Shown piece after piece: positions 12,701-24,790 of a stretch of 64,000 bases of DNA. The notes beneath the pieces are model-generated. The model did not search any database. It saw only the letters and a program-made list of their open reading frames with translations, and was not told the origin of the DNA. Both the position numbers and the translations under genes were made by a program. The DNA is taken from the NCBI GenBank assembly GCA_000310025.1, contig FN649746.1, positions 3,466,457 to 3,530,456 on the forward strand, read 5' to 3'. This DNA comes from Ectocarpus siliculosus (Eukaryota; Sar; Phaeophyceae; Ectocarpales; Ectocarpaceae). Position 1 is the first letter of the stretch. Every line of letters starts with the position of its first letter.

Positions 12701-15700
12701 GTGCTCGACTCCGTATCGTGAGGCAGCGTTGTCCATGGCCTGGACAGCGTCATGCAGAGATTACTTCGATATCGTTTAAACTTGCTGCGTTACGTACAGC
12801 TACACTGCCTCCTTGTCCTTGTAGCATCTCAATCACTCACAGGGATGTCTGGTCACTGCCGCACGGATTTTCACGTGGTTGCTGCGACGCCGCTCATTTC
12901 AGCATCTGCATTAGTTTCGCATACGGAGCACATTTTTTGAACACCCCCGATCGTAAGCCTAGATGAAGTACTTTGTTGACTCATCGGTCTCGGTGCCCGA
13001 TGCCCGTATCCTACAATACGGGATGACGATCACCTGATGGATCGCACGACGTACCGGTCTCGCCAGGTCAAGCCCAAGGGAGCTGCATTCGTGTCCCGCG
13101 CCTTAAACAGCGTTCTCAGAAAGTTCCCGGTGGAAGCCTCGAGGATGCTTGATGACGGTGGCGTAATCCGCCAGGTGATTGAAACGGCGGTTACTCGCGT
13201 CATGCAGTTGCAACCATTTGGGCATGCATGGGTGAATGTTTTTCAGGCGCGGGTGATACATCTTGCGGGTGGCTGTCAATTCGCTGTGAATCGTGAGCCA
13301 GGAGCACTCTGAACACCAGGAATGTATATGTGGAAAGTGTTACCTTGGCAAAAGCATGCAGGAAGTTTCGGATGGCGACCGTATCAGAACCTCGCCGTTG
13401 ATGTCATTCAAGAAGGGACCAGATATTTGTTGGAGCCCGTGTGTTGCATGAATTGGATGTTTGGCATGGAAACAAGCCCGCTGTGAACATCACCATTTGG
13501 TTGCGAACTTGAAATCTCGTTTGCCAAGTGAGAAGACGGCGGAAAATACCGGGAACACGCGCATGCCTTCTGACGAAAGCCCTAGATATTATCGGTTTGA
13601 GACTAACGCTTAGCTCGGCAAGGTACTGTAGCGCGTGTGCACTCGTCTCTTTCTGTACCTTGACCTGCCGAAGCCTGTGGTCGGCATTGGGGCCGAAACT
13701 GGAAACTGGATCACGAGCCATGAAGTGCTAGGTGACGTTTTTCGCGACGAATGGTGTCTAGCCGCCATTCTCTGCCTGATTTCTACTGTTTTACACCTTT
13801 ACCTCTTCTGTTGCCCCCCCGTCTATCGTCTTAGGTGGCGGAGGCGTGTTTGGTGGGAGTTAACGACGGCAGTGACAGCTCCAGAGAGCCAGATCTCGTC
13901 ATCGTGCAGCACATTACCGTTCTCTGCAGGCAAGATTTCTGTTTTATCCCTCCCCACTCTTTTACCCATCTGTGTGACGTTAATGCTTTCACATTGTCGT
14001 CTCCTCATTCTATTGCTGGTGTTTTGGTCCTGCTGGGGCTTTACTTTTGGATCCTTCCGACTCGGGATCATGTCGCGTAGTTCGGCTTTCACCATGGGCG
14101 AGTTTCGCTGTCCACCACCCGAGACCTCAGTAGTACCAGGGGATAGCAGTACCAGAGATTTAGTTCTCGATGGCCTGGCAAGCTTGTACAGGGTTCGCTT
14201 GTTTTTTTATTGTAAATATGGTGGCATCAGCGTGAGGATGTCGGTTGTGTGTGTAGTTCGAATCTTGTGTGTTGCCGGCAAGGACGGCTGTTTTTTTTCG
14301 CTCCAAACGGTTGCGATAACCCTCACCCTGGATATAGGTGCTTCCCTCGTGTCTCTCGCGTACGCAGTACATTTGAGTGAGCATGAAGCTGAACTCCCCT
14401 ACCCCAATGTAAAGTTGAACACCTCTACCCCAACGTCACGCATTGGTTCAACCTGGTCCTGCGCCAAACGCCACCCACCTCGTTGTATCTTCACTTCGTA
14501 TCATTCATGGATCAGGGTCCTGTTGGGCGCGCCCGCGACGCTACGCGGGGCATTGCAGCATCTGGCGGACTCGCACCCGGCAAGGTCCGGGGGACCAAAC
14601 AGCACCAACGGCGGCGCAAGCGACGCTAATCCTACCGCGAACCCGGACTGGCTGCTGGCTGAGCTGGTGACATTTCGACACCGTAGACCCCTTCCCACCC
14701 CAATCCACCTTTACAATCGCAGATCGATGCGAAGTACTTGTTGGTGCACTGCTGTCTCGTCAGAAACATTTCCTGCGCAGTACCGTGTGTCTCTCCTTCC
14801 GTAGTGACCCTGTGTTGCGTTGTTGTGTGCGTCGAGAGACATCTTCATTTGCTGTCATTTGGTTGCGGCTTTGCTGATTGATGCAGGCCCGCTGAGGACC
14901 TCAGGCTCAGCATATCTTTTGTTGGAGGGCTGCGGGTCATCCCTTATTTTCCCCCCAGTCTTGTTGCATCGACCGTGCTATTTTCGTCCATTGCTGCTCT
15001 TCTGAGCTTTGTCAGCACGTCATCCCTTGTGGGAGTGTCCGCTGACGGCCCCCCCCCCTGGTTCAGTACTTGGCACTGACGGCATGTCTCTTCTCCTGCA
15101 CGACAGCTTGTTTTTCGTGGCTGTGCTGCGGCAGCACACCTTAGCGTTTTGTGCCGCGCTCCCGTCGTTCTTTGTCATCGGGCTCTAGGTTTGACGGCAC
15201 CGCAAGAAGCTCTAGCGTGCCCCTGACATGTTTCTCGTCACTCCGTACACATTACGCCCTTGTTTCACGGTCCGTTCTGCGTTAGGTTGGGCAAATGACC
15301 GCCCTTTTCGACTCCGCCGGGTATAGCGAGGCTGGGGTATGGAGAAGAAGGCTTTGGGCGATGGCTCTCTTGAAACTACTGCCGTCAGCCAACAGCGGGG
15401 TCATCAAGAACCTCGATCAGGTACGCTAAGCTTTCCCGCTGTTGCTCGGTTCCTGTCGATGTCTCCTTGTCTCTTCTTCTCCAACTTGGCTGTTCCGCCA
15501 ACGTAGGGAGAAAATCAGAATATGTATCATGGTCAACCTTTTTTTTTTTTTGCACCATGAGATTTCTCCGAAGCTCTAAAGGGACGTACAGTGTGCGGCG
15601 GCCAGCAAGTATGCCAGGTCAGGTCAGTTTTTCATGTTTCTTCTTGTGTGGATTTTCGAGTAGAATTTGTGACAAATTTAGCTCAAGGTTTTTAGAGTAT

Positions 15701-16604
15701 GGTTTGCGTTGACGTCCATGGGGTGCTCGATGTCTCGGTGCTTGGCGTTTGACACTTGGTGCTCATGATGCCGCAGATTGTTAACATCTGCGTGGACGTG
15801 CTGACGGAAGAGAGGGAAGACGGAGGAAAGAGGCTCAAGGAGAGCCTTGCTCAACCACCCGTAGGTAAGACGCAAACGATTTATGACAAGCCCTGACCTT
15901 CCTTCCTATATATGGTATTTCAGGATTCAAAAGTAGCCGGAGGGTTATGCTGACTGTGACCGAAGCCTGTGTGCTGGGTGGTGAACCCTGGACACAGATA
16001 TGGCCATGTTTTCTGCGTGTGCACGTTCATGCCAGCGGAGGTTCTGCGAGTTGCTCTCAGTGCTCGATAGATGGTGCTGGGCAATCGAGAGCTGTGGATG
16101 GTCCCGACAACCAAACAATCTCTTTCCCCTTGCCCATGGCCCCGTCCCGCCTACGTGTTTGCTATCCACCTGTTCTTAGTGTCGATCCATCATGTCCATT
16201 TGATTTTAGTATACCTTGTTTCGGGTAAGTTAGCCTGTGACCACGGGAATCGACCGCGTCAAGTGTTTGACTAGTACGGACAGATGAAGGTACTGGGTAG
16301 ACAGATCGGAACGGTTTTTATTGTGAACACAACAACATGAATAACACCAACAGCAGTGTATTCATATACTGTGTGTTGTTGCCCAGGGGAACCGGACAGC
16401 GCATCTGCCTCCGAACCAAATCTCCTCCATTCGAGGCTCCTGGAGGCATTACAAGCCGACGTTGCCGTAACAACGGACTTGAAGGGTCTGGTCAGAGCGA
16501 GCATGGATGCTTTGCGGGCGACGCTTGGGGACCAGGGTTGGCAGGTAGCAGTTGAAACGGTCGAGCCGGTGGTTTTGAGAGAACTACAGCGAATGGTGGC
16601 GTAG
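718..16604 (+). CDS. IPO11: Importin-11-like nuclear transport receptor (5' end outside window)
   Basis: Exons chained by phase and homology: 718-986, 2061-2322, 4301-4407, 5104-5236, 6074-6213, 6973-7126, 7816-7950, 8526-8696, 9629-9766, 10969-11076, 11414-11548, 12288-12389, 13067-13174, 13835-13929, 14516-14666, 15286-15420, 15777-15864, 16387-16604 (TAG stop). They give 882 residues, aligning with animal importin-11 from about residue 215 to its C-terminus. Diagnostic stretches are LLRRLMWLLGCWAEQIPASL, YLMETGLGLWLALL and the C-terminal LGDQGWQVAVETVEPVV. The family are HEAT-repeat karyopherins that carry cargo (for example ubiquitin-conjugating enzymes) through nuclear pores with Ran-GTP; the N-terminal Ran-binding part would lie upstream. 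Most exons start and end in phase 0. Exons 3, 12 and 14 end at GC rather than GT donors, and the alignment across those junctions is gap-free. Positions 1-14 may be the end of the preceding exon (weak). Family assignment is strong; exon edges are by eye. Confidence 0.9.
2411..2448. repeat. CTG/TTG trinucleotide repeat in importin intron
   Basis: A pure CTG run passes into TTG repeats inside the intron between 2322 and 4301. It creates an artificial Cys-rich open frame but lies between two confidently placed exons. Confidence 0.8.
4449..4490. repeat. Telomere-motif inverted repeat (hairpin) in intron
   Basis: Left arm 4449-4466 and right arm 4473-4490 are reverse complements at 16 of 18 positions, with a 6-base loop. 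The arms contain AGGGTTAG and CTAACCCT. It sits about 40 bases into the intron that starts with the GC donor at 4408, so it could form a stem in the pre-mRNA near that splice site. Function is unknown. Confidence 0.6.
5826..5972. repeat. CAG/ATC/AAT trinucleotide microsatellite
   Basis: About 145 bases of interspersed CAG, CAT/ATC and AAC/AAT triplets lie in the intron between exons 5104-5236 and 6074-6213. It is open in all forward frames and mimics poly-Ser or poly-Ala proteins, but nothing suggests it is translated. Confidence 0.85.
8755..9540. repeat. Higher-order tandem repeat, about 245-bp period, in importin intron
   Basis: A composite unit recurs at about 8781, 9026 and 9271, i.e. 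every 245 bases. It contains TAGCCCATG, GGGAGTGTCTAGCCCATGGC and TTCACAGCAGTGAATGC. Each unit is itself built of degenerate blocks of about 60 bases sharing CAGCTTTCACAGCAGTGAA. The array fills most of the intron 8697-9628. Long forward frames through it are by-products of the repeat. Confidence 0.8.
11105..11141. repeat. GTC/GTT trinucleotide repeat
   Basis: A short run of GTC followed by GTT triplets in the importin intron between 11076 and 11414. Confidence 0.8.
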
Positions 16605-18193
16605 CCTATACCGTATTGAAGAACAACTAGACTGATTTTTAGTCACATGATTTCTTACGGTGTGTTCTACCCTATTGTCGATGTGAACAAGTCCAACATT
16701 TTGGCTGGTTTGGGAGTGACTGGTGAAGGGCGACAAAAAGAAGTGCTTGCTCCCGATGGATTTTTTTAGTCATTCGGGTCCGACATACCGATTAGGGCTA
16801 AATAATATGGTCGTGGTCGGGTTTAGCAACGCAATCACGACGACGGTGGTGCAAGCAGCGACGGAGAGAGGCAGTAGCTGAATCTGTTTTCCTTGACGAG
16901 CCCAGCCGGATGAGAGCTTGACAAACGAGGAGACCGAAACGTTCTGTTGTTGAACTTCGGGGTGCCACTTGTTGGTCGCGTAAGGTGTTGTTGGTTTGGT
17001 GCTCTGGATTTCTCTCTGGCCTACCTGGGCCGTGCTCCGCCGCCGAGCTATGTAATGACGAGTGAAAGGGGTGCTATTGACCAAGTGTTTGGTGCCGTAA
17101 CCCTTGCGCGTATCTCTCCAAACGCTGCGAGATCGCTCTTGTGCCAATCACACCCTCGCTCTCGTGGAGGCATGCAAATGTGACCAACCACAGCAGCAGT
17201 GCTGTGCGACTGCACCCAAAGCGATCGATACGCGCACGCACGGCTTTTTTACACCCGTTTTTTGCCAGACACAAAAAATTGACACCTGTGAGATTTCCAC
17301 ATCTACCATCTCTGTTATGGAAGGAAACTCACCCATGAAACATGAACAGAGGTGCTGCGGACGCATCCTACTGGAAACCAGTCGAATGTCGGTGTAGTCA
17401 CACGAACTACAGTAGACGTTCTCGTCAGACATAATGCTCAACAAAGTGACTGGTTGTGAGTGTGCAACACAGCAGCAGTAATTTTACTTCACGGCGCGAC
17501 GAGCGACAGGAAGAGCTGCGTCGTTTTCAAATGTATGCAGACTGATTGACGATTCTCCAAAAAAAGAAAAAACGGAAAAAAAAACTCATGTACGAAGAAA
17601 ATAACACGCTGGATAAAAAAATGTGGTGCCGATCCGGCTCACCAGCTTTCACGATCGCTCCACAACCAAGATCGTGCGAAACCGGCCGATGTGTCTACAA
17701 GGAAAGTTATCACCACATCCTAACGGTGGGGATAACTTAGACAGGCGGCGACGAGAAAATTGCTGTAATATCTGCGCAAGAGTGTGTTGAGTTTCCTCTC
17801 CGTCGAACCTTATCACACCTCACAGATCGAGCCAAACCTTTACAATCTGGAGACGTACCGAATCAATGGTCTCGACGGAACATGACACTTGTTACTTTTA
17901 GTGTAACCTGTAGTGTGGTAGCTGATCGGCGCCTTTCTGTACGCACGCGCGTGGCGTGTGGCGTACCCAAAGCAAAGAGCGAGAACTGTTTTGTGAGCGG
18001 GGACGTGGATGACGTCAGACAACGTCGTTACACACATCATCAGTAACGACACCCAGGGTCCGCTGACTCACGACACACCTCGGCTTGGTCCCACGCGTAG
18101 GGAGGGCAGGTAGCAGGTACGAACGAGTTCGGAGGAGGGGCACCTCATACACATGGTATTGACTCTACGGTTGTTCATATTCTCCTGCCGGCC
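16605..18193. other. Intergenic region between importin-11 and beta-helix gene
   Basis: This 1.6-kb stretch follows the importin stop codon and precedes the next gene's start. It should hold the importin 3' UTR and the promoter of the following plus-strand gene. It contains an A-rich patch near 17,561-17,584. I saw no conserved exon, RNA gene or clear promoter element. Confidence 0.6.
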
Positions 18194-18548
18194 ATGCGCG
18201 CCACCATGCGCGCCGCCATACTCGTTGTCACAACTTTCGTTTTGACAGCGGTAGGAGGAGGAGAAGCCGAACCATGTGGCCTTCACACGGTAAACATGAC
18301 TGTGACCAGCGGCGACGATGCCAACAACCTAAGCGACGCGCTCACTTGCACTGGCGGGGGGACGTTCGAGGTCAGCTGGATTGGGTCGATCCAGATCTCG
18401 CGAAGCATGGTTGTCGGGAACGGCAGCGTGCTCAACATTACAGGTTTGAGCCCCCGAAACGTTATTTGTTCTGGTTGTTGAACCAGAAAATGACGGAAAA
18501 AGGGCCAAACACAACCAACAGCAGTTATGCATATGTTGGCGAATACTA

Positions 18549-18622
18549 CCACCCATCGGCGAGGTATATTGCCACACCATCGTACACCCATCGGCGAGGT
18601 ATATTGCCACACCATCGTACAC
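18549..18622. repeat. Two-copy tandem repeat of about 37 bp
   Basis: A unit containing CACCCATCGGCGAGGTATAT and CCACACCATCGTACA is present twice in direct succession, in the first intron of the beta-helix gene. Confidence 0.8.
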
Positions 18623-19451
18623 AGACCTCGATACTATCACGACTGCAGTAACGCAGGTATGTATTACCACTCATTCTTTACGGCCAAGCAAGGTGTAAGG
18701 AATTAAGGAATAATAAAAACACACACAGAAAGGTGTAAGGAATGTTCTACGGAGAAGTGCCTCGCTTACCCCTGAACCGTCTCTGTTGGGAGATATTCAA
18801 CTCAAACTCTGCAAGTGCTCCGGTACGCCGGGGCCTCGATGCACACCGGAGCAGGAGGTCGGTAGCAATAGCACGGGGGAGGGGAATTAACACTCGCTGT
18901 GTGGCGGTGTGGCGTACCAGATTCTTTCAATAACCCTAACCCTATACTGTAAGTACATCGACCGGCACTCGTGGAGCTACACACGTACGCATACAGTACG
19001 AGTCTTGTAGTCGAGGTGGTAGATGAAAACAAACACTGCTGTGTGTCTGGGTGGTCTGACAACTATCGCCTCGCTATTGGCGATCCCACAGGAGGATCGG
19101 ACGGAGCTGAGATCGACGGTGGCGGTTTCGCCCAGTTGTTCAACGTGACGAATTCTCGTCTGTCTACACCTTCAAAATTTGGCTCTTTTGAGGGGAGCCA
19201 CCAATGGCAGCGGCGCTGCGGTATCAGCAAAAAACGCTGTAATCTCCGTCTACGATTGTGCGCTATCGGAGAACGCCGCTCTTGCAGGTGACGGAGGTGA
19301 GACCACTTGTACAGCACAGTGATGTACGTTACCCTTTGCCGGTAATTAAAAGGTAAAAGGGTGGTCGGTGAAGTCATTTTTTTCGGTAAACCTCGCCCCC
19401 GCCCCCCATCCCACTTGCGGGCCCCCCTCAGCCCTTGTCTTGCCAAAGCAG

Positions 19452-20058
19452 TAGGCCTGTGCTCGGTAGGTGATTTTTTTTCTTTTTTTCGGTGATTTTT
19501 TCCGATTGCCGAAAAAAAAAACGGTGATTATTTTAGTGCACTGAATTTTTTTTCGGGGAAAATCGGCGACAAAAATAAGAAAAGGGTGAGAGCCAAGAAA
19601 GATTTTTCGGTGCTTTTCGGTGATAATTTGAAGGGTAGACTGCCGAAAACGTTCTTCGGCGATGTTCGGCGATGTCTTTAAGGATCGTAGGAAGCACTCC
19701 ACATGAAAACGTTCAAACGAACTCTGGTGTTCTTTTACGTATACCACAAGTGTGTCCGTACTGTGTACCGTGTGTGGTGTCTGCAGCACGGTGCTCGGGT
19801 TGTGTTCGCTGTGTGCTGTGTGCTGTTGGCTCTGCTGCTGTGCTGCTGCGCTTGAGGGGGGTATCTGATGGGATTTGCGGGGTACGGCTTGTATACACGG
19901 AGCCCCCTAAAAAAAACTGTGAAAATCAGTCAGGCGCCTCCCGTTTTCGGTGATCGGCCACTTTTTTTTCGGTGATTCAAATTCCTCACTTTTTTTTCGG
20001 TCAAGTTTTAAAAATTCGGTGCTTTTCGGTGATCACCTACCTACCGAGCACAGGCCTA
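19452..20058. mobile_element. hAT-like MITE, 607 bp, with 8-bp target-site duplication
   Basis: The element starts TAGGCCTGTGCTCGGTAGG and ends with the reverse complement (a 4-base CTAC duplication interrupts the right terminal repeat). It is flanked on both sides by CAAAGCAG (19444-19451 and 20059-20066), an 8-bp direct duplication typical of hAT transposition. The interior is dominated by A/T tracts with repeated TTCGGTGAT or its complement, and has no coding capacity. It is therefore a non-autonomous element needing a transposase elsewhere. The right target-site copy overlaps the first three bases of the larger element at 20064, so this MITE inserted later. Confidence 0.85.
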
Positions 20059-20063
20059 CAAAG

Positions 20064-23000
20064 CAGTGCTGCACGGCTGAAAAAAAAAAAAGATGGCGGC
20101 GGAACAAAGAATATCGGCTTACACAGAAGAGCAGCGCGACCGGCGTACATCCACCCAACGCTAAAGGTTTACAGCAGTAGACTATTCCAATAGCTATCTA
20201 GGGAACCAAGATTTGCCGAATTCCGTCCACTGTAGGCTGAAAACTTGTCGGCGCAACCCGCAGCCCGTGCCCGAAAAAAAACGTGCCGATCGTATCTACG
20301 CGGCGCAACTACGCTGCTGTGCACCCGCCAAAGAGACCAAGCACGAGAACGCGCCCACCACAGCATCAATCGCCACAAAAATTTGATGGAAGATGGACTG
20401 AGCGCCAGAGAGTAGATTGCATAAGAATTCAACTTAGTTACTGTAGTGCAGATGATCGAGAGGTAAGCACGAATGAAGTTGAAAACTTGCGTTCGCATAC
20501 AGGCACCGTGCTTATGCCCTGCCACAGTGCCGGCAACACCGAGCATTGGTAATGTTAGCTGCTGATCTTGTGGTTGTATAGCACTTGGAATTGTGCTGCA
20601 ATACGAACTACAGGTGGAGTACTCTTCAATGGCGTCAGCTAGGTTTGAACTGAAATTGCTGTTGGTGGTGCCCCGCTGTTATTGCACCGCACACGCTTGC
20701 TTGTGCCTGTTGGAGTCGGGACCTGAGACCTAGCAGCACAACTCTCCTGATTCCTGACGAAAAAAATGCAAGAAGGGTCGAGCGACTACTGTAACACGGC
20801 ACCTGCGGTAACAGTGAGTTTGGCCACTGATAACGTTGTGCTACGTGGTGTCGCATGCAGGCACGGTCGGCATATATATGAACACATTGAAGTACTTGTC
20901 TCGATGTACATGAGTACGCCCTGAGCATTGGGTGTGGCGAGAACGCCGGAAATACTTACACACGAGCACCGCACACAAGATCGGGACCCCCCGGGTTGCC
21001 CAAACCTATCAACATCATGCCCGAAGGATACAACAACTAACTTATTTACAGTCAGTACAATACCTGCCCAACGCACACAGCACCCCAATAATAGGTTTCC
21101 GGCAGTTTGCCGGAAAAACGCGAAGAACAAAATACCATGCCAATAAACAACGGACACCCGGCTTGGCCGAAGAAAAATACCCCCCCCCCCCGCCCCCCGG
21201 TGGTCAAGCATCCTCGAGGCAGTTACACAGTGCTTACAACTGTCTCTGGAAGTGGAAGCACCAGAAAATAAATTAAGTCATACGTAGCTGTCATCCGTAC
21301 GCAAGGAAGTAAGCACAAGATGCCGAACACCCTTAGCAGGATGCAGCTCACCCTTCATGCGACTCGCCAAATACCTCACGGCGCTTCGCGCTTGGTGATG
21401 TGAGAGCCTGGTCCGGTGAGAACCCGGCATGCTCCGTCCCGGCTTTGTAGGGATGCGAGGTCAATGGTCAAACGACTACGGCATGCACGACTATGAGTAC
21501 ACCCCCCCCCCGCCCCCCGGTCCACCTCCCTGCGCAACTAGGAACTAAAATTCGCCCCGGGCGGAAACGCGCGCTCTAGCCGGCTTGAAAGTATTAGGCT
21601 GAAGTTCGTCCGTCTGATGTCTCGTACCCCGGGGTCGTCGTATCTCGTGGATGGATGCATCCAACGGAAGTGAAGCACGGACGGACCTGTTCCAACCACC
21701 AACAAGGACGCGCGAAATATGTCATTGAAACATGGAGTTAGAATATATCAGACCACACGATCTTTCGGTACGACGTGGAGATCTGACGTGCAAAAATGCC
21801 GGGCACGACATCCCCAACCCCAATCCCAAGGAACGACATATTATGTACCTGCCTGAAGAAGTAGCCAGATCTCAGTTCCAGGCGTCGGTTACGAGATCCG
21901 CAACCCCATCATCTGTGTCTCCATAACTCCAGTTGGAGTCGACGCTCTTCTCGCTCACCCCGTCAGGTTCCCCATCGTTGGAGCCAGATTCGCTCGAATC
22001 CAACTTGATCAAATCGTCGAGTGCTCCGACCGAACCGTCGCCGTTATCGTCCGACTCGGGGTCCTCCAACTCTTCATCGGCGTAGCGATGCTTCTCGCGT
22101 GTCCCGGGGGTGTTCTTCAGGGCAGGGTCACTCTCCACGTCGGCTCGAACAATTCTACCAGCTGCCCGCACGACGGACATCCTTGCGTCTGCGTCCTCCG
22201 TGTCCTTCTCGACTTCCTTCAGAATCGACTCGAGAGACCTACCCTTATCCGCTAGTTGGTTGGATGGTGGCTGTGCGGGTGCTTTACGTCGAGCACGCAG
22301 CATAAACTCAACGAGATGCTTGTCCTCAAGGGTGTTTGGGAAGAGGAAGAGTTCCCGCTCGCGTGCATCTCCTTGCGCTCCGTCGGCTCGGACCAATCGT
22401 GATTTGCTGTCGGGGTCTGCGTCCATCCCGGTAAACAAGTCCAGGACGATGCTTCGTGCGTACTTCCCCGTTATCTCCTCCATGCCAACCTTCGCTCGTT
22501 CAGCAGCTAGCCAACCGGCGACGTCCTGCCAGCAAAGGATATCACCTCGACCGAGGACGTCATCCACCATCCTCCGCACCGTGCTCAAAGGCTCTAGAAG
22601 CGTCGGCGCCTCGCCCCCCGATCCACATGGCTTGTTCGCTGCTTGCTCTGGCGGTTTGTCGTCTCTCTTCATGCCGTTCAAGCGGCTCTGGTAGCAACGG
22701 CCGCACCACCAGTCACCATCACTCACCATCGCATTACCCTCCGCGACATGATCTCCTGCAGCATCCATGGGATACCACCTTACGCGGCTCTTGTCCGATT
22801 TCCGGTACTTGCATTTACTGCATTGGCGAAGCTCTGCCTTCCTTTCTTTCTCGGCGAAATAAGCTAGGAAGCAGTCTGGGCGTTGGCAGAGGCAGTCCTT
22901 GCTGGGACTAAAGTCTCGCACGAGAGCTAGACGCAGGGTTTTCTCTCCTTATCTCAACGCGGCTACGAAGGTTACAGCTCGCCCTAGCCGGTCCGCGCGG

Positions 23001-24790
23001 AGGTGCGTGAAACCTTCGTCGTCCGGCAATCTGTGGCATGCCGAACATAGTCTCTCGTCGGCCGAGTGCACTACACTCCCGGGGCATGTGCTACACTTGG
23101 TGCGAGGGTAGTGTGTAACCCAACCGCATTCCTGACGGCCGAACGCCTTTTTTCGCTTCTTGCCTGTTGGTTGTCCTACAGGTAGCACCGCCGGGGCAGA
23201 AAGTCTCCTACCCGCATTCCGCTTGCCTGGCAGATGACCGGCTTGTCTTGGGTTCCCGCCGTGGCTCCTACGCCGAGTATCAACGGGGTTATTCCCCCCG
23301 GCCTCTGATTGTCGCCGTTCATCTTCGGCAATCGCGCGATCTCTACGAGCCGTGGCCTCCCTCCTGGCCTCGCTCTGCTGCTTGTAGTAATCCTCCTCCT
23401 CGAACTTGCTCTCGAGGTTGGGTAGGCACCCACCCGTGACACTAGCAGAGGGCCTCCTCTTCCTCCTCCGTGTCCTGCCCGACCGGGTCTTTCCTCCCGT
23501 CCGACGGACACGTGCACCGGAATCTCCCGCGTCGCGCTTTGTCGCGGCGATGGGGGTGCGCGCCTCGTTGGTTAGGTAACCCTCTCCCCTGCTCCCGCTC
23601 CGTCTCCGTTCACTTGTGGCGTCTCCTTCTGTGTCGTCGACCACTGGCTGACGCGGGGTTAGCGCGCCTTCCGTGAGCTGGCGAAGGGTTAGTATCGGCT
23701 GTATACCCCCGCTTCCGGGTGTAGAAGGGCTCCCATACTGGTTCCGAGGCAACGCCGGTGGCGTACCCGGTAGAGCTGTGCGGCTCTTCACCCCACAAGC
23801 CGGTTGGCCCACGCTACGTGGACGGGAATTCATCTGGCAGCAGCTCGACCTATGCCGGCCGTTTTTCCATGCATTCAAAACCTGACCAGAGTTACGACAA
23901 CAACATGTTACTTTTGCACGTACAGCTATAAGCCAGGCGCACGCCTATTCGTGGGGTGGGATTTTCGGTGCCTCTTGACAGCCATGCATAAGGTCTGATC
24001 CTCTTTACGGGCGCGCGCGTATGCACCTGAGAACGCAACGGACAGAAACCTGTTCAAATACGTAGTTATACTAGAGAGTGTCTGCAGCTAAGCGCCCCGA
24101 GTCATGTTCGGCTCGTATATTGGCAAAGCACCGAGCGTAATAATTGAACTCGAAGAAATCGTACTTGCCCTCTTGAAGCCCAATCTGTCTGCAACTTGAA
24201 GTGATAGGCTGACCCTGAGCTGGCATTATTGTATCGAGCATTTCCATCGTATCTTGGGGTGGGAATGGTGTATCCAAATGTACCTACATGCGCAACGTGC
24301 AAGAGCGCTGCGGACCCACGGCATAGACTTCTCAAATTTGAATTTTGAACACACCATGCTTATCCCCTGCCACACTAAATCGCCTCAAACCTTTTGCATT
24401 AGGTGGCAATACAACCTAGGTATAAGGCAGTAGCATAGTTAGGCTGCAATACAACCACCTCGCGCAGAGGTCGGGTCGCATGTGAAGCTCGCTCCCTGAT
24501 TTTGGAGCTGCTGCATGGTGGTACACTCTAGCTAAAGTCCAACTTTTTCACCCTACCGTTCACAACTGTACGTATAAAAAATACCCTGGTGTACCCTGGC
24601 ATCTTATTTACATACGTCTCTTGAAATCTGGACTGTTTATGCTCTCGTTCGCCCTCTAGAGCCGATGCTAGGTGTGGAGGTCTGGTGCCGAGCGAGCCGC
24701 CTGATCAGAGGGGTTTCCACAAGGGGCTGCTTTCCCGTTGGAAGCATTATTCGGCGTACTTACTTTTTTTTTTTCAGCCGTGCAGCACTG
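20064..24790. mobile_element. Putative 4.7-kb DNA element with terminal inverted repeats
   Basis: Left end CAGTGCTGCACGGCTG plus 12 A (20064-20091); right end 11 T plus the exact reverse complement (24764-24790). The 16-base core is perfectly inverted. AAAG flanks both ends (20060-20063, 24791-24794), suggesting a 4-bp target duplication. The only long coding frame inside is on the minus strand at 21872-23878 and has no transposase signature I recognise. Two near-identical C-rich patches (about 21,178 and 21,497) also lie within. The superfamily cannot be assigned from ends alone. The whole unit lies in an intron of the beta-helix gene. Confidence 0.55.
21872..23878 (-). pseudogene. Cys-rich putative zinc-binding protein of the 4.7-kb element, one in-frame stop
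   Basis: Reading from 23878 to 21872 gives 309 codons, one TAA at 22949-22951, then the same frame continues for about 358 codons to a stop. The N-terminal half is basic and Arg-rich. Around the stop are Cys clusters that look zinc-binding: KCSTCPGSVVHSADERLCSAC before it, CLCQRPDCF, CSKCKYRKSDK and WWCGRC after it. The C-terminal quarter is very acidic (Asp/Glu/Ser). No transposase DDE/D motif or other family was recognised. Either the stop is a real inactivating mutation, a short intron removes it, or two proteins are made. It probably belongs to the surrounding inverted-repeat element. Confidence 0.5.

Noticed and set aside
13635-14804. 389-codon plus-strand open frame
   Set aside because: It reads through introns of importin-11. 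Only the part at 14516-14666 is coding, and the rest has no homology and is bounded by good splice sites.
18930-18950. TAACCCTAACCC as a possible telomere end
   Set aside because: Only about two repeat units, internal to a gene; at most an interstitial telomere-like motif.
20600-20640. Short GGVLFNGVS stretch after an AG resembling a rung exon
   Set aside because: Stops after nine codons and lies inside the putative transposon; too little to support.
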